This document shows positions 1-10,454 of a DNA stretch of 64,000 bases, in pieces. The notes under the pieces were generated by a model. It saw only the letters and a list, made by a program, of their open reading frames with translations. It was not told the origin of the DNA and ran no database searches. Position 1 is the stretch's first letter. Each line of letters starts with the position of its first letter. The DNA lies in the NCBI GenBank assembly GCA_017163975.1, contig JAFFSR010000316.1:1586001-1650000 (forward strand). Direction: 5' to 3'. The position numbers and the translations under genes are program-made. This stretch comes from Anastatus disparis (taxonomy: Eukaryota > Arthropoda > Insecta > Hymenoptera > Eupelmidae).

Positions 1-1039
1 AAATCATTCTACGTTAACGTTATACCTCAAATTAAAGGTTTTTTAGTCCTCTTTCAAACGCTGTTTGGTTTTTTATACTATGACAAATCGTTAAAAAGTT
101 ATAACGATTTTTCTGGAAAATTAGCTTTTTTCAGCTTACTATATCTCGTAAGCATTACACCGTATTAAAAAATGTTAAAGGAAAAAAATATTCGTTTTCA
201 AATGAAGAATATATGGCTGATTCCATTCAGATTCATGCAGGCCGTCACTGATCGAATTTTTTTTTTTGTTCTAAGTAATAAAAATACCTTCTATTATGTA
301 TATGAAGATAAAATTTACCTCATAGAACGCTCAAAATTTTTTTTTTTTACTACAGCAGTTTTAGTGTTGGATGTAAAAACGAAAATTCAAAAATTGAAAA
401 TGAACCTCTACTTTTAAATGACTATAGCTCCGTCAATTTTTAACCTTTTTGGACGTTCTTTTAACGAAAGTGTGCGAAATTTGGTCTAGTTTTAAATGCA
501 ATCTCGATTTTTGTAATGCAATTTGATCTCGCTGAGTTATTTACGAAAAACCGAAAAAAAGCGATTTTTTTCAAACACGATTTTCTCAAAAACTATATAT
601 TTTTTTTTTTTTTTTGAAATTTTTATATGATTTTATACATAAAAAATACTAACTTTTAGGGTAGGTGAGAATATGCGATTTTGCCTTATTTTTTTTAAAC
701 AGATTTTTAAACGTTTTTTTTATATTTTCGATTTTAAAACATTGATACCATGGCGCATCGTACTATTTTTCCAACTTTACGTGTTCTTACAACTATTTTT
801 ATGCTTTTATTTATTAATATATCAAAAATATCAACAATAATCTTAAAAATAAACCCCGGATCGAATATTTTGATCAATTAGAACAAAAGTTATGACGATT
901 TAAAGTTTAAAAAAAAATGCTGAAACTTTAAATAAATATGATATTTACAGATGCTTTGAATAATTATAAAAAAGAATTGCATCATCATTGAGGCAGCGTC
1001 ATCCAGTTTACGACGTTACATAGCAAGCGCAAGAGCAGT
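1..1039. repeat. AT-rich DNA with diverged dispersed repeat (copy 1)
   Basis: There is no credible gene; short open frames here are chance products of AT-rich sequence with poly-T runs. From about 427 to 912 the sequence is recognisably related to 34664-35110 in the same orientation: both contain CTCCGTCAATTTTT, TACATAAAAAATACTAACTT, AACAGATTTTTAAACGTTTT, TTGATACCATGGC and AAAGTTATGACGATT in the same order. It is therefore one copy of an interspersed repeat of about 480 bp of unknown class. Bases 1-170 contain a motif (CTTTCAAACGCYGTTTGG) also found in the MITE at 53211-54282. Confidence 0.6.
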
Positions 1040-1850
1040 AGAAGTCGCAAGAATTACGTAATCTTCTGATGGGTAGACAAGTGCAGTGTAGCACTCATCC
1101 GTAATTAATTACCTACTGAATTGCACATGACTTCGGCATGTTACTTACGAAAAAATTCTTTTTTCCAGAAGAAGAAACATGCAGAAGAAATGACAAGAAT
1201 GATACAATCGTCTACGTACAGACGAGTATATCTGTCATATACAATTAATAACCTACAGAATTGCACCAAATTTGTGTTGGCAGCAGAAATAGTATATTTT
1301 TTATTTAATAAGGAAAATTAAAGAATGTCTTAAATCTTATGAAAATTATCACTTGAGCCTAAGGCGATACTGACAAACTAGAATTTAAGGTATTCTTTAT
1401 TTACTCCCGTGGTGAGAATACTATTTCTTTGTCTAGCAAGGCCGAAAATGCAGCCTTTGCAATCAACCATTGTAAGCAAAAGGCGTATTTTCAGCCCAAA
1501 TGGTAGAAAAAGTGCGCAAGAATTTTGCAATTGTCTGACGGGCAGACGAGTCTGTCAGTCATCCTTAATCAGCAGAAACGCACCAGACTTGAGCAAGGTC
1601 ATTGCAAAATAAATCTTTTTCGTAACAGATACGTACATATGGAATATGACAGAATAACGCAATCCTCTGACGAGCAGATGAGTATAGCAGTCATTTACAA
1701 TTATTTACCTACAGAATCGCACCAGCCTTACACATGTTAATTGCACGAATAAATCCTTTTTTAGAGACAAACGTATGCACGAAAAGTGCACAAGAATTAT
1801 GCAATTGACTTACGGAAAGACGAGTGCATCAGTCATCCGCAATTATTGTC
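1040..1850. repeat. Diverged tandem repeat, unit about 140 bp
   Basis: A core of the form CAAGAATTnnGCAATtnTCTGACGgGCAGACGAG recurs at 1048, 1194, 1517, 1650 and 1791, so the steps are about 146, 323 (two units), 133 and 141 bp. Flanking phrases such as CAGTCATCC, AATTATTTACCTACAG and AATYGCACC recur with it. The copies are heavily diverged, suggesting an old minisatellite or decayed array. The two overlapping short open frames inside it show no recognisable protein features. Confidence 0.6.
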
Positions 1851-2925
1851 CTGTGACCGATTTCATCTCAAATCGTATACCCTAAACTCAAAAGGGTAAA
1901 AATTGGAAATAAAAAGTAAAAAAGTAGGGCCTGAATCCGGATCACTGAGTCATTAAGATGATCTTCTAAGAAATGAATCCATTATTAATTAAAATTATTA
2001 CCATTTTCGTTTCTATGAATGCATATACATATTTCAATCATTCCTGTATCCAATGCGATTTTTTTTATTATTAAAATTATATTGTTTCATCGAATTTAAG
2101 CCGAAACAAAAAAAAATTATTTTGTACGTATTACTGTGCTTTGCGAAAACCTTTCGTCATATTACTGTTCCCCCAATTACTGTGCCCTGTCCACAAATCC
2201 GCGATTCCGATTATTTATTGGCATTTCACGTTTAGCTACTTCTACAGCTTTGCACATAACCTCTTTACTATAAACAACACGTTTTTTTACGTTTTTATCC
2301 ATTTTTGTGTATTACCTACAAAAACAAGATTATTATATTTAATATTTTATTTTGTTAAATATATACTTACAACATACATAAACATTAAAATCTTTACGAA
2401 CAACGAGTATCACATGTCGATATTGTTATATAAACACAACAATAAAAATAAGGTTAACAAGTCGCGCGCGGGAGCACAAAAATATGGTCAAGTTTTGAAA
2501 TCATGCCGTATTACTGGACTTTGAATAAAAATAATTAAAAAAAGGTTTTTAAACTTATTTTTTTGTGTTTATTATAAAATTTAACTATTTTATTGAAATA
2601 TGCTTCATTTTATAATATGTAAATGTATTTTTAAAAGTAATTAATTATCTTGAAAGATTGTGCCTATCCTTAAGGTTTTCCTTAAAAAATCCGCAATAAG
2701 TGCTAAGAAATCAATAGAATTATTTAAAAAAATTTTTTTACGAAAAATTAATTGATATGATATAGAACTAATTTTTGCAAATTAAAGATTGAACTTTCGA
2801 CTTTATTATGACATTTTTTCCTTTCAGTTTTTTTGTAAAATTTTATGTATAAAAACAATTCAATATAAAAACACAGTGTTCGGGACAGGCTCAGTAATCG
2901 GGACTTAGTCCCTATAGTTTTTTCA
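1851..2925. other. AT-rich intergenic DNA
   Basis: I see no gene, RNA or repeat that I can support here. The longest open frame (2141-2524) has no recognisable domain and biased, AT-driven composition. Confidence 0.6.
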
Positions 2926-2981
2926 CTTATAAAAGAGTAAAATGAAGATTTTACCACATGTAGAGGTAAATTTGATGACTT

Positions 2982-3670
2982 CCCATATGGAAAACATTTC
3001 TGGAAATAATTGTAAATAACTATTAATAACTGTAAATAAATGTAAATAACTGTAAGTAAGTGTTAAAAAATGTCAGAATTGAGGCATAAATAACAGTTAT
3101 TTACAATTATTAATTGTTATTTACAATTAATTACAGTTATTTATATTTATTTACAGTTATTTACATTTATTCACTTTTTTGTAAGTATTTACAGTTATTT
3201 ACGATTATTTATAGTTTTACAGTTATTTGCAGTTATTTACATTTTCAAAAATTTTCACAAATTTATTCAATTTTTTTATAAATATGCGAAAATTTTTGAA
3301 GTGAAAAACTATGAAATATTGTAAATAATTGTAAATAATTATGATTAACTGTAAATAACTGTAAAAAATTATAAATAATTGTAAATAACTATAAATAATT
3401 GTAAATAATTATTAATAACATTAAAATATTCAATAATTCAAAAAATTTTTGAAAATGTAAATAACTGTAAATAATTATGAATAATTGTAAATAACTATAA
3501 AAAAACTGTAAATAATTGTAAATAACTGTAAATAACTGTAAATAATAGTAATTAATGATAAATAATAGTAAATAACTATTATCTATGTCTCAATTCTGAC
3601 ATTTTTTTACAGTTATTTACAATTATTTACTATGATTTACAGTTATTCACAGCAATTATTTCCATATGGG
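2982..3670. mobile_element. Inverted-repeat element made of GTAAATAACT repeats, nested in the foldback
   Basis: It begins CCCATATGGAAA and ends with the complement TTTCCATATGGG. The interior is a palindromic array of degenerate GTAAATAACT / AGTTATTTAC decamers, plus-sense toward both ends of the right half and complementary in the left half. The outer foldback's right arm reads ACTTTATAAT where this element interrupts the left arm, so it is a secondary insertion with at most a 2-bp (TT) duplication. It has no coding capacity. Confidence 0.75.
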
Positions 3671-4441
3671 TTTATAATTTATAAAGATAAACTTAAGGTG
3701 TTTACTCTTTTACTAAAAGTTAATACGTATATCTTTTACTTTATGAAAATCAAATGATTTTAAAAGGTAAATATGAGGCTTTTCCGCTTTTCTCAAAGAT
3801 GAGTATCTATATTTGTTACTTTAGAAAGAGTAAAAGATTATGCTGCCTTTCCTAAAAAGTAATTTGATGTGTTTATTCATTTTTTTCCAAATAGTAAAAG
3901 GCACGTTTATAACTTTATACGGAATAAAATAATACCTTAATAGTTAATGAGATTAATTTAATCAATATTGGCTTTTACGATATTCCTCAAAAGAGTAAAT
4001 TAATCAATTTACTATTTTCGAGATGTTAAGTCACGTGACTACTATAAGTATTAGAGATACTTAAAATACTATGGGAATTATTATATGCTTGAAAAGCTCT
4101 TCAGTACATGTATTAAAAAAGATGTATAAGTATGTATGTATTTGGGTTTACCCACCTACAGCCTTTTTGGCCTAGTAAGTGCATTAAACCTTTTTTTCTA
4201 TATTTTTTCATCCAATTTTTTTCGATGATGCGAACCTCCCTAGCGGATCTTTTTTCCAAATCTCTACCTCAGGTCGAGAATCTTAAGGTTATTACGATAG
4301 GCTCTAGCATCACCCAGAAATCGAAATTGTCTTCGGTGTTTATGTCACATTCCGTAGGCTTAAACACCAAGAACATTTTTCTCTTACCTACCGCACACAT
4401 TGTTGATAACGAAAAGTCATCGAAGTTGCATAGGCATTAGC

Positions 4442-4513
4442 ATTCAACCATCCAAGTAATGACCGCGCCCAACGCTGCTCAACTTCAACGATCGGCCGAG
4501 GTGCAGTTCCGTG
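4442..4513 (-). ncRNA. 5S rRNA-like segment (5S-derived SINE head or pseudogene)
   Basis: Read on the minus strand, this stretch resembles the internal control region of eukaryotic 5S rRNA. It has CCGATCGTTGAAGTTGAGC followed by AGCGTTGGGCGCGGTC (A box and intermediate element, complement of 4461-4485) and TACTTGGATGGTTG (C box, complement of about 4445-4458), in the correct order and spacing. The 5' and 3' portions of mature 5S are not recognisable, so this is not a functional 5S gene. It may be the 5S-derived promoter head of a SINE3-type element captured in the foldback. Polymerase III activity is inference only. Confidence 0.65.
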
Positions 4514-4526
4514 ACCCCACCAATGT

Positions 4527-4575
4527 GCCGGTTTTGATATATAAGCATCGGAGATGCTTATACTTCAAAACCGGC
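4527..4575. repeat. Strong hairpin inside the foldback
   Basis: GCCGGTTTTGA pairs with TCAAAACCGGC, and inside it TATAAGCATC pairs with GATGCTTATA around the loop GGA, with a small bulge between the two stems. It lies just upstream (minus-strand sense) of the 5S-like segment. Confidence 0.7.
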
Positions 4576-5000
4576 GAGAAGTCACGTAACTTAACATCTC
4601 GAAAATAGTAAATTGATTAGTTTACTCTTTTGAGGAATATCGTAAAAGCAAATATTGATCAAATTAACCTTATTAACTATTGAGGTATTATTTTATTCTT
4701 TATGAAGTTAGAAATGTACCTTTTACTATTTGGCAAAAGAGTAAACACACCAAATTATTCTTTAGAAAAGATAGCATAACCTTTTACTCTTTGTGAAGTA
4801 AAGAACATAAATTATAATCTTTATGGAAAGAGAAAAAGCATTATATTTACCTTTTAAAATCATTTGATTTTCATAAAGTAAAAAACATACGTTTTAACTT
4901 TTAGAAAAAGAGTTAACATCTTAAGTTTATCTTCATAAATTATAAAGTCCTTAAATTTACCTCTACAAGTGGCAAAATCATCAATTTACTCTTTTATAAG

Positions 5001-5796
5001 CAGTATATAGTTGTAAGGAAAATTTTTACAATCGAGCTCTTCCTTTTGTTTTCTTTTTCTCTTCCCTTTACCGTATTTTGATCCTCATTTTGTTCCGTTT
5101 TTTTACGATATTTTACGTTATTTTGGTCTCTTCCTTTTCTCTTCTTATCATCTTCCTCTTCTCTTCTTTTCCTCGTCATTTTCTATTCTTTATCTCTTCA
5201 TTTCCTCTTCTATCACACATCCTTAAAAAATCCTCAACTTTTTTCCGTTATTTCTACATTATTTTAAGTAATTTTAACTCTTCCTCAGGTAATCCATCAG
5301 AAATCCTCAAATTTTTCCCTGTTTTTTTAACGTTATTTTACGTTATTTTACGTTGTTTTAGCTCTTCCTTAACTCATCCTCCTTATTCCTCAATTTATAT
5401 GTAGAGACGATTAATTAAGTAACATATTAACTTATATCAGGACATTTAATTAAATCGTGACTAACATTTTCATTAAATTAAAAAAACTATTACCTGTTCG
5501 TTTACTAATAAACTTTTATAAATAAATGCTACTGTCTAAGCTACTGAAGCTAAAGGGTAATCATATAGAATTTAATTAGAATAAAAATTCAATTTATATT
5601 GAAACACGCAATAATTTTTTTAATAAAAAACAATTAATAAATGAACTATTCACGTTTTATCTTTAAAAAAGGAAAAAGAAGATAAGACAAATTTCTTTGA
5701 TATGGAAAAGAGTATGCATTACATAAAACTATTGATTAGAACTTAGCTATTATTTTTCTAAACGAATGCTACCATAGAATAAAATTTCAATTTAAA

Positions 5797-5798
<2 letters not shown>
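5001..5798. other. Pyrimidine-rich then AT-rich low-complexity DNA
   Basis: 5020-5390 is dominated by CTTCCTCTT and GTTATTTTACG repeats, which create meaningless open frames on both strands. 5400-5798 is AT-rich with nothing recognisable. Confidence 0.6.

Positions 5799-5832
<34 letters not shown>
5799..5832. repeat. (TA)n microsatellite
   Basis: An uninterrupted run of TA dinucleotides. Confidence 0.95.
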
Positions 5833-5833
<1 letters not shown>

Positions 5834-6290
5834 CAATTATGCAAAAGATATTTTCGGGAGAAAAAAGTTTTAATTCTTCACTCTAATATAATTGTAATTA
5901 CGGAGAGACGGAGACAGAAAAATGGAGACAAAGAAACGGAGACAGAGAGACGGAGAAACAGAGACGGAGAAACGGAGACAGAAGACGATGACGGAGAGAC
6001 GAAGAGACGGAGACAGAAGACAATGACGGAGAGACGAAGACGGAGAGATGGAGACGGAGAGACGGTGATCGGGAGACGGAGACGAAGTGACCGTGATGGG
6101 GAGATGGAGACGGAGAGACGGAGTCGGAGAAACGGAGACGGAAAGACGGAGTCGGAGAAACGGATATTGTGTATGTGTATATGTGTGAATATGTGTATGT
6201 GTATGTTAAAGGTGCAAGTGTGTATGTGTATGCACAAATGTAACAATAATGCAAAAGATATTCACGTAAGAAAAAAAAAGTCTCAATTCT
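5833..6290. repeat. GAGACG / TGTATG compound minisatellite, block 1
   Basis: A GA-rich array of hexamers such as GAGACG and CGGAGA (about 5900-6165) passes directly into a TGTGTATG array (about 6168-6240). It is bracketed by a conserved phrase AATAATGCAAAAGATATTCA, present at about 5830 in a variant form and again at about 6244. The same order recurs at 6789-7070 and 7078-7263 and, in part, at 8609-9320. Open frames here are repeat translation and not genes. Confidence 0.85.
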
Positions 6291-6347
6291 TTACTTTAAT
6301 ATAATAAATATAATAATACATATATATAAGTAGTAACAAAGAAGAGA

Positions 6348-6769
6348 GACGCTTATAGAAGGATTCTTCTGGGTTACATTTTTCGTCCGAAAGCCTGGGT
6401 AAAACTTTAACATTGTTTGTATATCTATACATATAATTGTTAAAAATATAGACACGCTCAATCATGTGTGTAGTATGTGGCGCCGCCGTAAGGCCGGTTA
6501 TGTTTGATGAACGCGAGATGCGTTTATGTATTCCGTGGATGACTGTTGGACAGTCAAGTTGTATAATACTTTCGTATATTTTATAATAAATTATTTGTTA
6601 CTATTAAATTTCGTTTATTTCATTCAGGTCATCTCTCGCTAATTTTAACAATGATATATATAGATATAAAAATACGTGAAATTTGGTGGCGCCCCCAAGT
6701 AGCTGGGTAATAGAACTAACTCATTTTTGGTAAACATTCCCCATTTAAGAGTACGCTTCTGTAAGCGTC
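6348..6769. mobile_element. MITE with GACGCTTATAGAAG ends (copy 1, interrupted)
   Basis: It starts GACGCTTATAGAAG and ends CTTCTGTAAGCGTC (one mismatch in the inverted repeat). It matches the uninterrupted copy at 51183-51385 along its length, for example CTTCTGGGTTA, TTTTTCGTCCG, AACATTGTTTGTATATCTAT and CCATTTAAGAGTACGCTTCT. A TA follows the right end; the left flank reads GA, so a TA duplication is seen only in the other copy. About 200 bp of extra sequence lies in the middle. Confidence 0.8.
6438..6655. mobile_element. Secondary insertion inside the MITE
   Basis: This segment is absent from the sister copy at 51183-51385. Its edges carry an imperfect inverted repeat (ATTGTTAAAA near 6438 and TTTTAACAAT near 6650). 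Inside, the stretch 6465-6626 has a TG...CA outline and a GC-rich start (GGCGCCGCCGTAAGGCCGG), so a small solo LTR is an alternative reading, but I find no matching target duplication for it. Confidence 0.5.
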
Positions 6770-6788
6770 TATATTCATTGGTAATAAT

Positions 6789-7263
6789 GTGAATACGGAG
6801 AGACGGAAACGGAGAAACGGAGACGGAGAAATGGAGACGGAGAAACGGAGACAGATACAGAGAGACAATGACGGAAACGGAGACGGGGTGAAGGATATTG
6901 TGTATGTATGTATGTATGTAAGAATAAGTGGATGTGTATGGATATGTGTATGTGTGTGTATGTCTATGGATATGTGTATATGTGTGTATGTGTATGTGTA
7001 TGGATATGTGTATATGTGTGTATGTGTATGTATGTATGTATGTGACAATAATGCAAAAGATATTCACGTAAGTAAAAAAACGGAGACAGAATTACGGTGA
7101 TGAAGAGACGATGATGGAAAGACGGAGATGGAGAGATGGAAAGACGGAGTCGGAGAAACGGAGACAGAGAGACAGAGACGGAGAAACAGAGTTGGAGAGA
7201 CGGAGATCGAGTGACGGATATTGTGTATTTTTATATATATGTATGTGTGTATGTGTATGTGTG
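6789..7263. repeat. GAGACG / TGTATG compound minisatellite, blocks 2 and 3
   Basis: Two more cycles of the GAGACGGAG array followed by the TGTGTATGGATATG array (6789-7070 and 7078-7263), joined by the conserved AATAATGCAAAAGATATTCA phrase at about 7047. The second TG array is split by the solo LTR that starts at 7264. Confidence 0.85.
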
Positions 7264-7403
7264 TGTTGCGACGAGTATACATACCCGCGCATTTCAAATC
7301 TCCCGCCTAACGCCCAAGCTACTATAGAACAGTAGTTCTGAGCTCAGCTGCTAGGCGGTAACCTCGAACGTCGTTGCACGCAACGAGAAAAATGAGGCCA
7401 GAG

Positions 7404-7411
7404 TATATAAG
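7404..7411 (+). promoter_or_regulatory. Putative LTR TATA box
   Basis: TATATAAG lies about 140 bp into the LTR and just upstream of the CT-rich leader, where a U3 TATA box is expected. The related minus-strand LTR has a TATAAGAG at the corresponding place (complement around 33353-33360). Confidence 0.5.
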
Positions 7412-7738
7412 AGGCCGAGAAGCTAACTAGAGCAGAGCAGTTTAGACTGCGGTCTCTCCTCTCTCTTTACCTAAGTGAGCACACAAGGCTAAGAGAGAGA
7501 GAGTGAGACAGGTAGTAGCTGGCTGCCTTGGCTTGTGGAGCACCACAGCTTAGGCAGAGCTTCTCTCTCTTGCACATGAGGGTAGACCAAGTGCGCACAC
7601 AGGTCTATACTACAGTGCATATGCTGGTCGTATTAGAGTTACGTCAAGTGAGCACACAGGCGTGAATCCATGCTACCTAGAGCACACTCGCAACCTTTTG
7701 CCGTCGCTGCAATGCCGACTTTGCGCCGCCGAATTTAA

Positions 7739-7995
7739 GGGTGACGTCCACCCAAAATATCATATTCTATTTCACATTTTCGCCACTAGCTTAATTAAGG
7801 GTATCGTCCACCCATAGCTATCGCGTCCGTGTTTACGTGAACATTAGAATAAATTAAGGGTGTCGTCCACCCATTACATTTTGTTATGTTAATCAAAGGA
7901 CTCCGTCCGACCGTCGCGTAGTATTAAGATATTAGAATAAGTTAAGGGTGTCGGCCACCCATTGTCTTTACGTCACTTAAGGGCTCCACACGCCT
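7739..7995 (+). repeat. Array of GGGTGTCGTCCACCC mini-hairpins in the LTR
   Basis: GGGTGnCGTCCACCC-type units start at 7739, 7799, 7858 and 7946, with decayed versions near 7897 and 7977. Most are preceded by TTAA. Each good unit can fold as GGGTG/CACCC around a 5-base loop. The minus-strand LTR at 32184-33512 has three equivalents (32568, 32616, 32657), so the array is a property of the LTR family. Confidence 0.7.
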
Positions 7996-8608
7996 ATAGA
8001 GATTAGTAATTTAGATAATGAAGGAAGCCGGCTAACCATTATTACCATAGCATTAATTATAGCGATACTAGGTACCGTTTGCCTATTAGTATTATTATTA
8101 TAATTTAGTTATTAATCATTTGTCTCTTTTTGTTTGCACATTGTTGCAGGTAAAAGCCGCCGGTACAAATTAGACCGTCTGGGCCAAAGAATCTTTTAGT
8201 TAAACTCAAACTATTAATTAGATTCATTTAAAGATTTATTAATTGATTTAATCATTTATTAAATAGCCGTTGAGTGTCCAAGATAAATAAAGAACTGATT
8301 ATTTTTGTAAATTACATTTCATTTAAGGTTAGGTTAGTTTTTTGTATTATATAAAATAATAGGTTTAGTTTTGATTAATACATTATTATTATTTCATTAT
8401 TGTAATCGTCGTTGTACATGAGTTAATGAGTACAATAAAGCCAAGGTACTCTCTAGCATAACCAAACGTGTTAAACCCGGTTACTTTCCTTCATTTTCCA
8501 TCGTCCGATCCTTCCCGCTCCTGCCGATCTTACTCTGGTAACTCACTGAAGCGTCCGGCAACAGGAGAAACACGTATTTCCCCCTCCCGAAAGGGGAAAA
8601 ACGTTACA

Positions 8609-8698
8609 GTGTGTATGTGTGGATATGTGTGTGTGTATGGATGTGTATGTGTGTATGTGTATGTATGTGTGCATGCGTATGTCAAAGGTGCACATGTG
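8609..8698. repeat. TGTATG minisatellite (right part of the split array)
   Basis: This continues the TG-rich array interrupted by the solo LTR; it ends CAAAGGTGCACATGTG at the MITE X1 insertion. The same phrase AAAGGTGCACGTG recurs at about 9234 and AAAGGTGCAAGTG at about 6210. Confidence 0.8.
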
Positions 8699-9212
8699 GG
8701 GTGGGTTTCAATTTTTCGAAAGACTGATATTTTTTTGGGCTTAACGCAGAATCTTAAAATTTAGAATGATGCTTTTTATAACATTCATTTAAATTGTCTA
8801 GAAATTCCGTTTTCAATTTATGGCTTCAATCGAAATGCATTTATTTGAATAAATTGTAATTGACATTTAGAATTGTAACAAGTATAAAGAACACCATATT
8901 ATGATGAGGTATTTCGAAATTTCTAATAGTTATCAAAAGTATATTCTTCTATATTCTTTAATTAATACTTGCCAAAAGATTTTATTAGTAATTTCGGAAT
9001 ATTTTATAATTATATAGTACTTTCTATACCTGTTACAATTCTAAATATCAATTACAATTTTTTCAAATAAATGCATTTCGATTGCAGTCATGAATTAAAA
9101 ACGGAATTTCTAGACAATTTAAATGAATATTATGAAAAGCATCATTCTAAATTATAAGATTCTACGTCAAGCCCAAAAAAATAACGGTCTTTTGAAAAAT
9201 CGAACCCCACCC
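8699..9212. mobile_element. MITE X1 (palindromic, 514 bp)
   Basis: The ends are GGGTGGG and CCCCACCC; the whole element is an imperfect palindrome with arms of about 250 bp. It is flanked by CACATGTG (8691-8698) and CACGTGTG (9213-9220), an 8-bp duplication with one mismatch, inside the TGTATG array. It is the most diverged of the five X copies. It has no coding capacity. An 8-bp duplication fits hAT- or P-like transposases. Confidence 0.85.
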
Positions 9213-9368
9213 CACGTGTGTATGTGTATGTTAAAGGTGCACGTGTGTATGTGTATGTGTATGTGTATGTATGTATGTATGTGACAATAATGCAAAAGAT
9301 ATTCACGTAAGAAAAAATATGATAGTAGTAAAGTAGTAATAGTAATATTTTGAATTGATTATTTTATT
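9213..9368. repeat. TGTATG minisatellite remainder and short spacer
   Basis: TGTGTATG and TGTATGTA repeats run to about 9282, followed by the conserved phrase AATAATGCAAAAGATATTCA and a short AT-rich spacer up to MITE X2. Confidence 0.8.
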
Positions 9369-9882
9369 GGGTGGGGTTCGATTTTTCGAAAGACCGATAT
9401 TTTTTTGTGCTTAACGTAGAATCTCAAAATTTAGAATGATGCTATTGATAACATTCATCTAAATTATTTAGAAATCTCGTTTTCAATTCATGGCTGCAAT
9501 CGAAATTTATTTATTTGAATAAATTATAATTGATATTTAGAATAGTAACAAGTATACAGAACACCATATATTATAATTAGATATTTCGAAATTTCTAATA
9601 GAGTTTTCAAAAGTATATTTTTGTATATTCTTTCAATACATGTCAAAAGATTTTATTAGAAATTTCGAAATATTTTATAATTATATGGTGCTCTATGTAC
9701 GTGTTACGATTCTAAATATCAATTATAGTTTATTCGAATAAATAAATTTCGATTGTAGCCATGAATTGAAAATGAGATTTATAAATAATTTAAATGAATG
9801 TTATCAATAGCATCTTTCTAAATTTTGAGATTCTACGTTAAGCAAAAAAAATATCGGCCTTTCGAAAAATCGAACCCCACCC
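9369..9882. mobile_element. MITE X2 (palindromic, 514 bp)
   Basis: It starts GGGTGGGGTTCGATTTTTCG and ends with the complement. The flanking octamers are ATTTTATT and ATTTTTTT (7 of 8 identical). The interior is the same palindrome as X4 and X5. Confidence 0.85.
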
Positions 9883-9916
9883 ATTTTTTTAAGTACACTC
9901 GACGGACACTGATTCG

Positions 9917-10337
9917 GGGTGGGGTTCGATTTTTCGGAAGACCGATATTTTTTTGTGCTTAACGTAGAATCTCAAAATTTAGAATGATGCTATTGATAAC
10001 ATTCATTTAAATTATTTAGAAATCTCGTTTTCAATTCATGGCTGCTATCGAAATTTATTTATTTGAATAAATTATAATTGATATTTAGAATAGTAACAAG
10101 TATACAGAACACCATATTATGATTAGATATTTTGAAATTTCTAATAGAGTTTCCAAAAGTATATTTTTTTATATTCTTTCAATACTTGTCAAAAGATTTT
10201 ATTAGAAATTTCGAAATATTTTATAATTATATGGTGCTCTATGTACGTGTTACGATTCTAAATATCAATTATAATTTATTCGAATAAATAAATTTCGATT
10301 GCAGCCATGAATTGAAAATGAGATTTCTAAATAATTT
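9917..10337. mobile_element. MITE X3 (truncated)
   Basis: It has the same left end and interior as X2 but stops at AAATAATTT, about 90 bp short of the expected right end, where MITE Y1 begins. The sequence beyond Y1 (from 11798) does not resume X, so the right end was lost, probably by deletion or recombination and not simply by insertion of Y1. Confidence 0.8.
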
Positions 10338-10454
10338 GGGTGGGGCTCGAACATTAGAATGTTTTTTATTTAATTAACATTTATTTAGAAGTTCATATAA
10401 ATTATGTGCATATCGAGACTGTTCATTTATTCATTTTAGAATTTTCATTTTTTC

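Larger units (their letters stand above)
2926..5000. mobile_element. Foldback (long inverted repeat) element with nested insertion
   Basis: The ends are inverted copies: CTTATAAAAGAGTAAA at 2926 and its complement ending at 5000. The arms run inward as an imperfect inverted repeat (2926-2981 plus 3671-about 4040 against about 4590-5000) and share motifs such as AGGTAAATTT, TTTATAATTTAT, AAATCAAATGATTTTAAAAG and ATGTTAAGTCACGTGAC. The left arm is broken by the element at 2982-3670. The central 0.55 kb encodes no recognisable transposase; it holds a 5S rRNA-like stretch and a strong hairpin. I infer a non-autonomous DNA element; the target duplication is not clear. Confidence 0.8.
7264..8608 (+). 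mobile_element. Solo LTR, 1345 bp, inserted in the TGTATG array
   Basis: The element starts TGTTGCGACG and ends AACGTTACA, giving the TGT...ACA outline of a retroviral-type LTR. It is flanked by GTGTG on both sides (7259-7263 and 8609-8613), a 5-bp target duplication, although the flanking TG repeat weakens that evidence. A TATA box (TATATAAG, 7404-7411) and a late AATAAA (about 8434) fit plus-strand U3-R-U5 order. There is no internal coding region or second LTR, so it is a recombination remnant. It shares hairpin repeats and its CGTTACA end with the minus-strand LTR at 32184-33512. It could be gypsy or BEL/Pao; I cannot decide. Confidence 0.8.

Noticed and set aside
2141..2524. 127-codon frame in AT-rich DNA
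   Set aside because: Composition is dominated by AT-rich codons (Phe, Tyr, Asn, Ile), with no conserved motif or supporting context.
4132..4440. 102-codon frame in the centre of the first foldback
   Set aside because: No domain is visible; it runs opposite to and up to the edge of the 5S-like segment, and its composition follows the local sequence.
6465..6626. Small solo LTR (TG...CA outline) inside the MITE
   Set aside because: No matching flanking duplication; the edges of the insertion fit the ATTGTTAAAA inverted repeat better.
5878..7335. Arg/Glu-rich or Ser/Pro-rich overlapping frames
   Set aside because: They follow the GAGACG and TGTATG repeats on both strands and are not conserved units.
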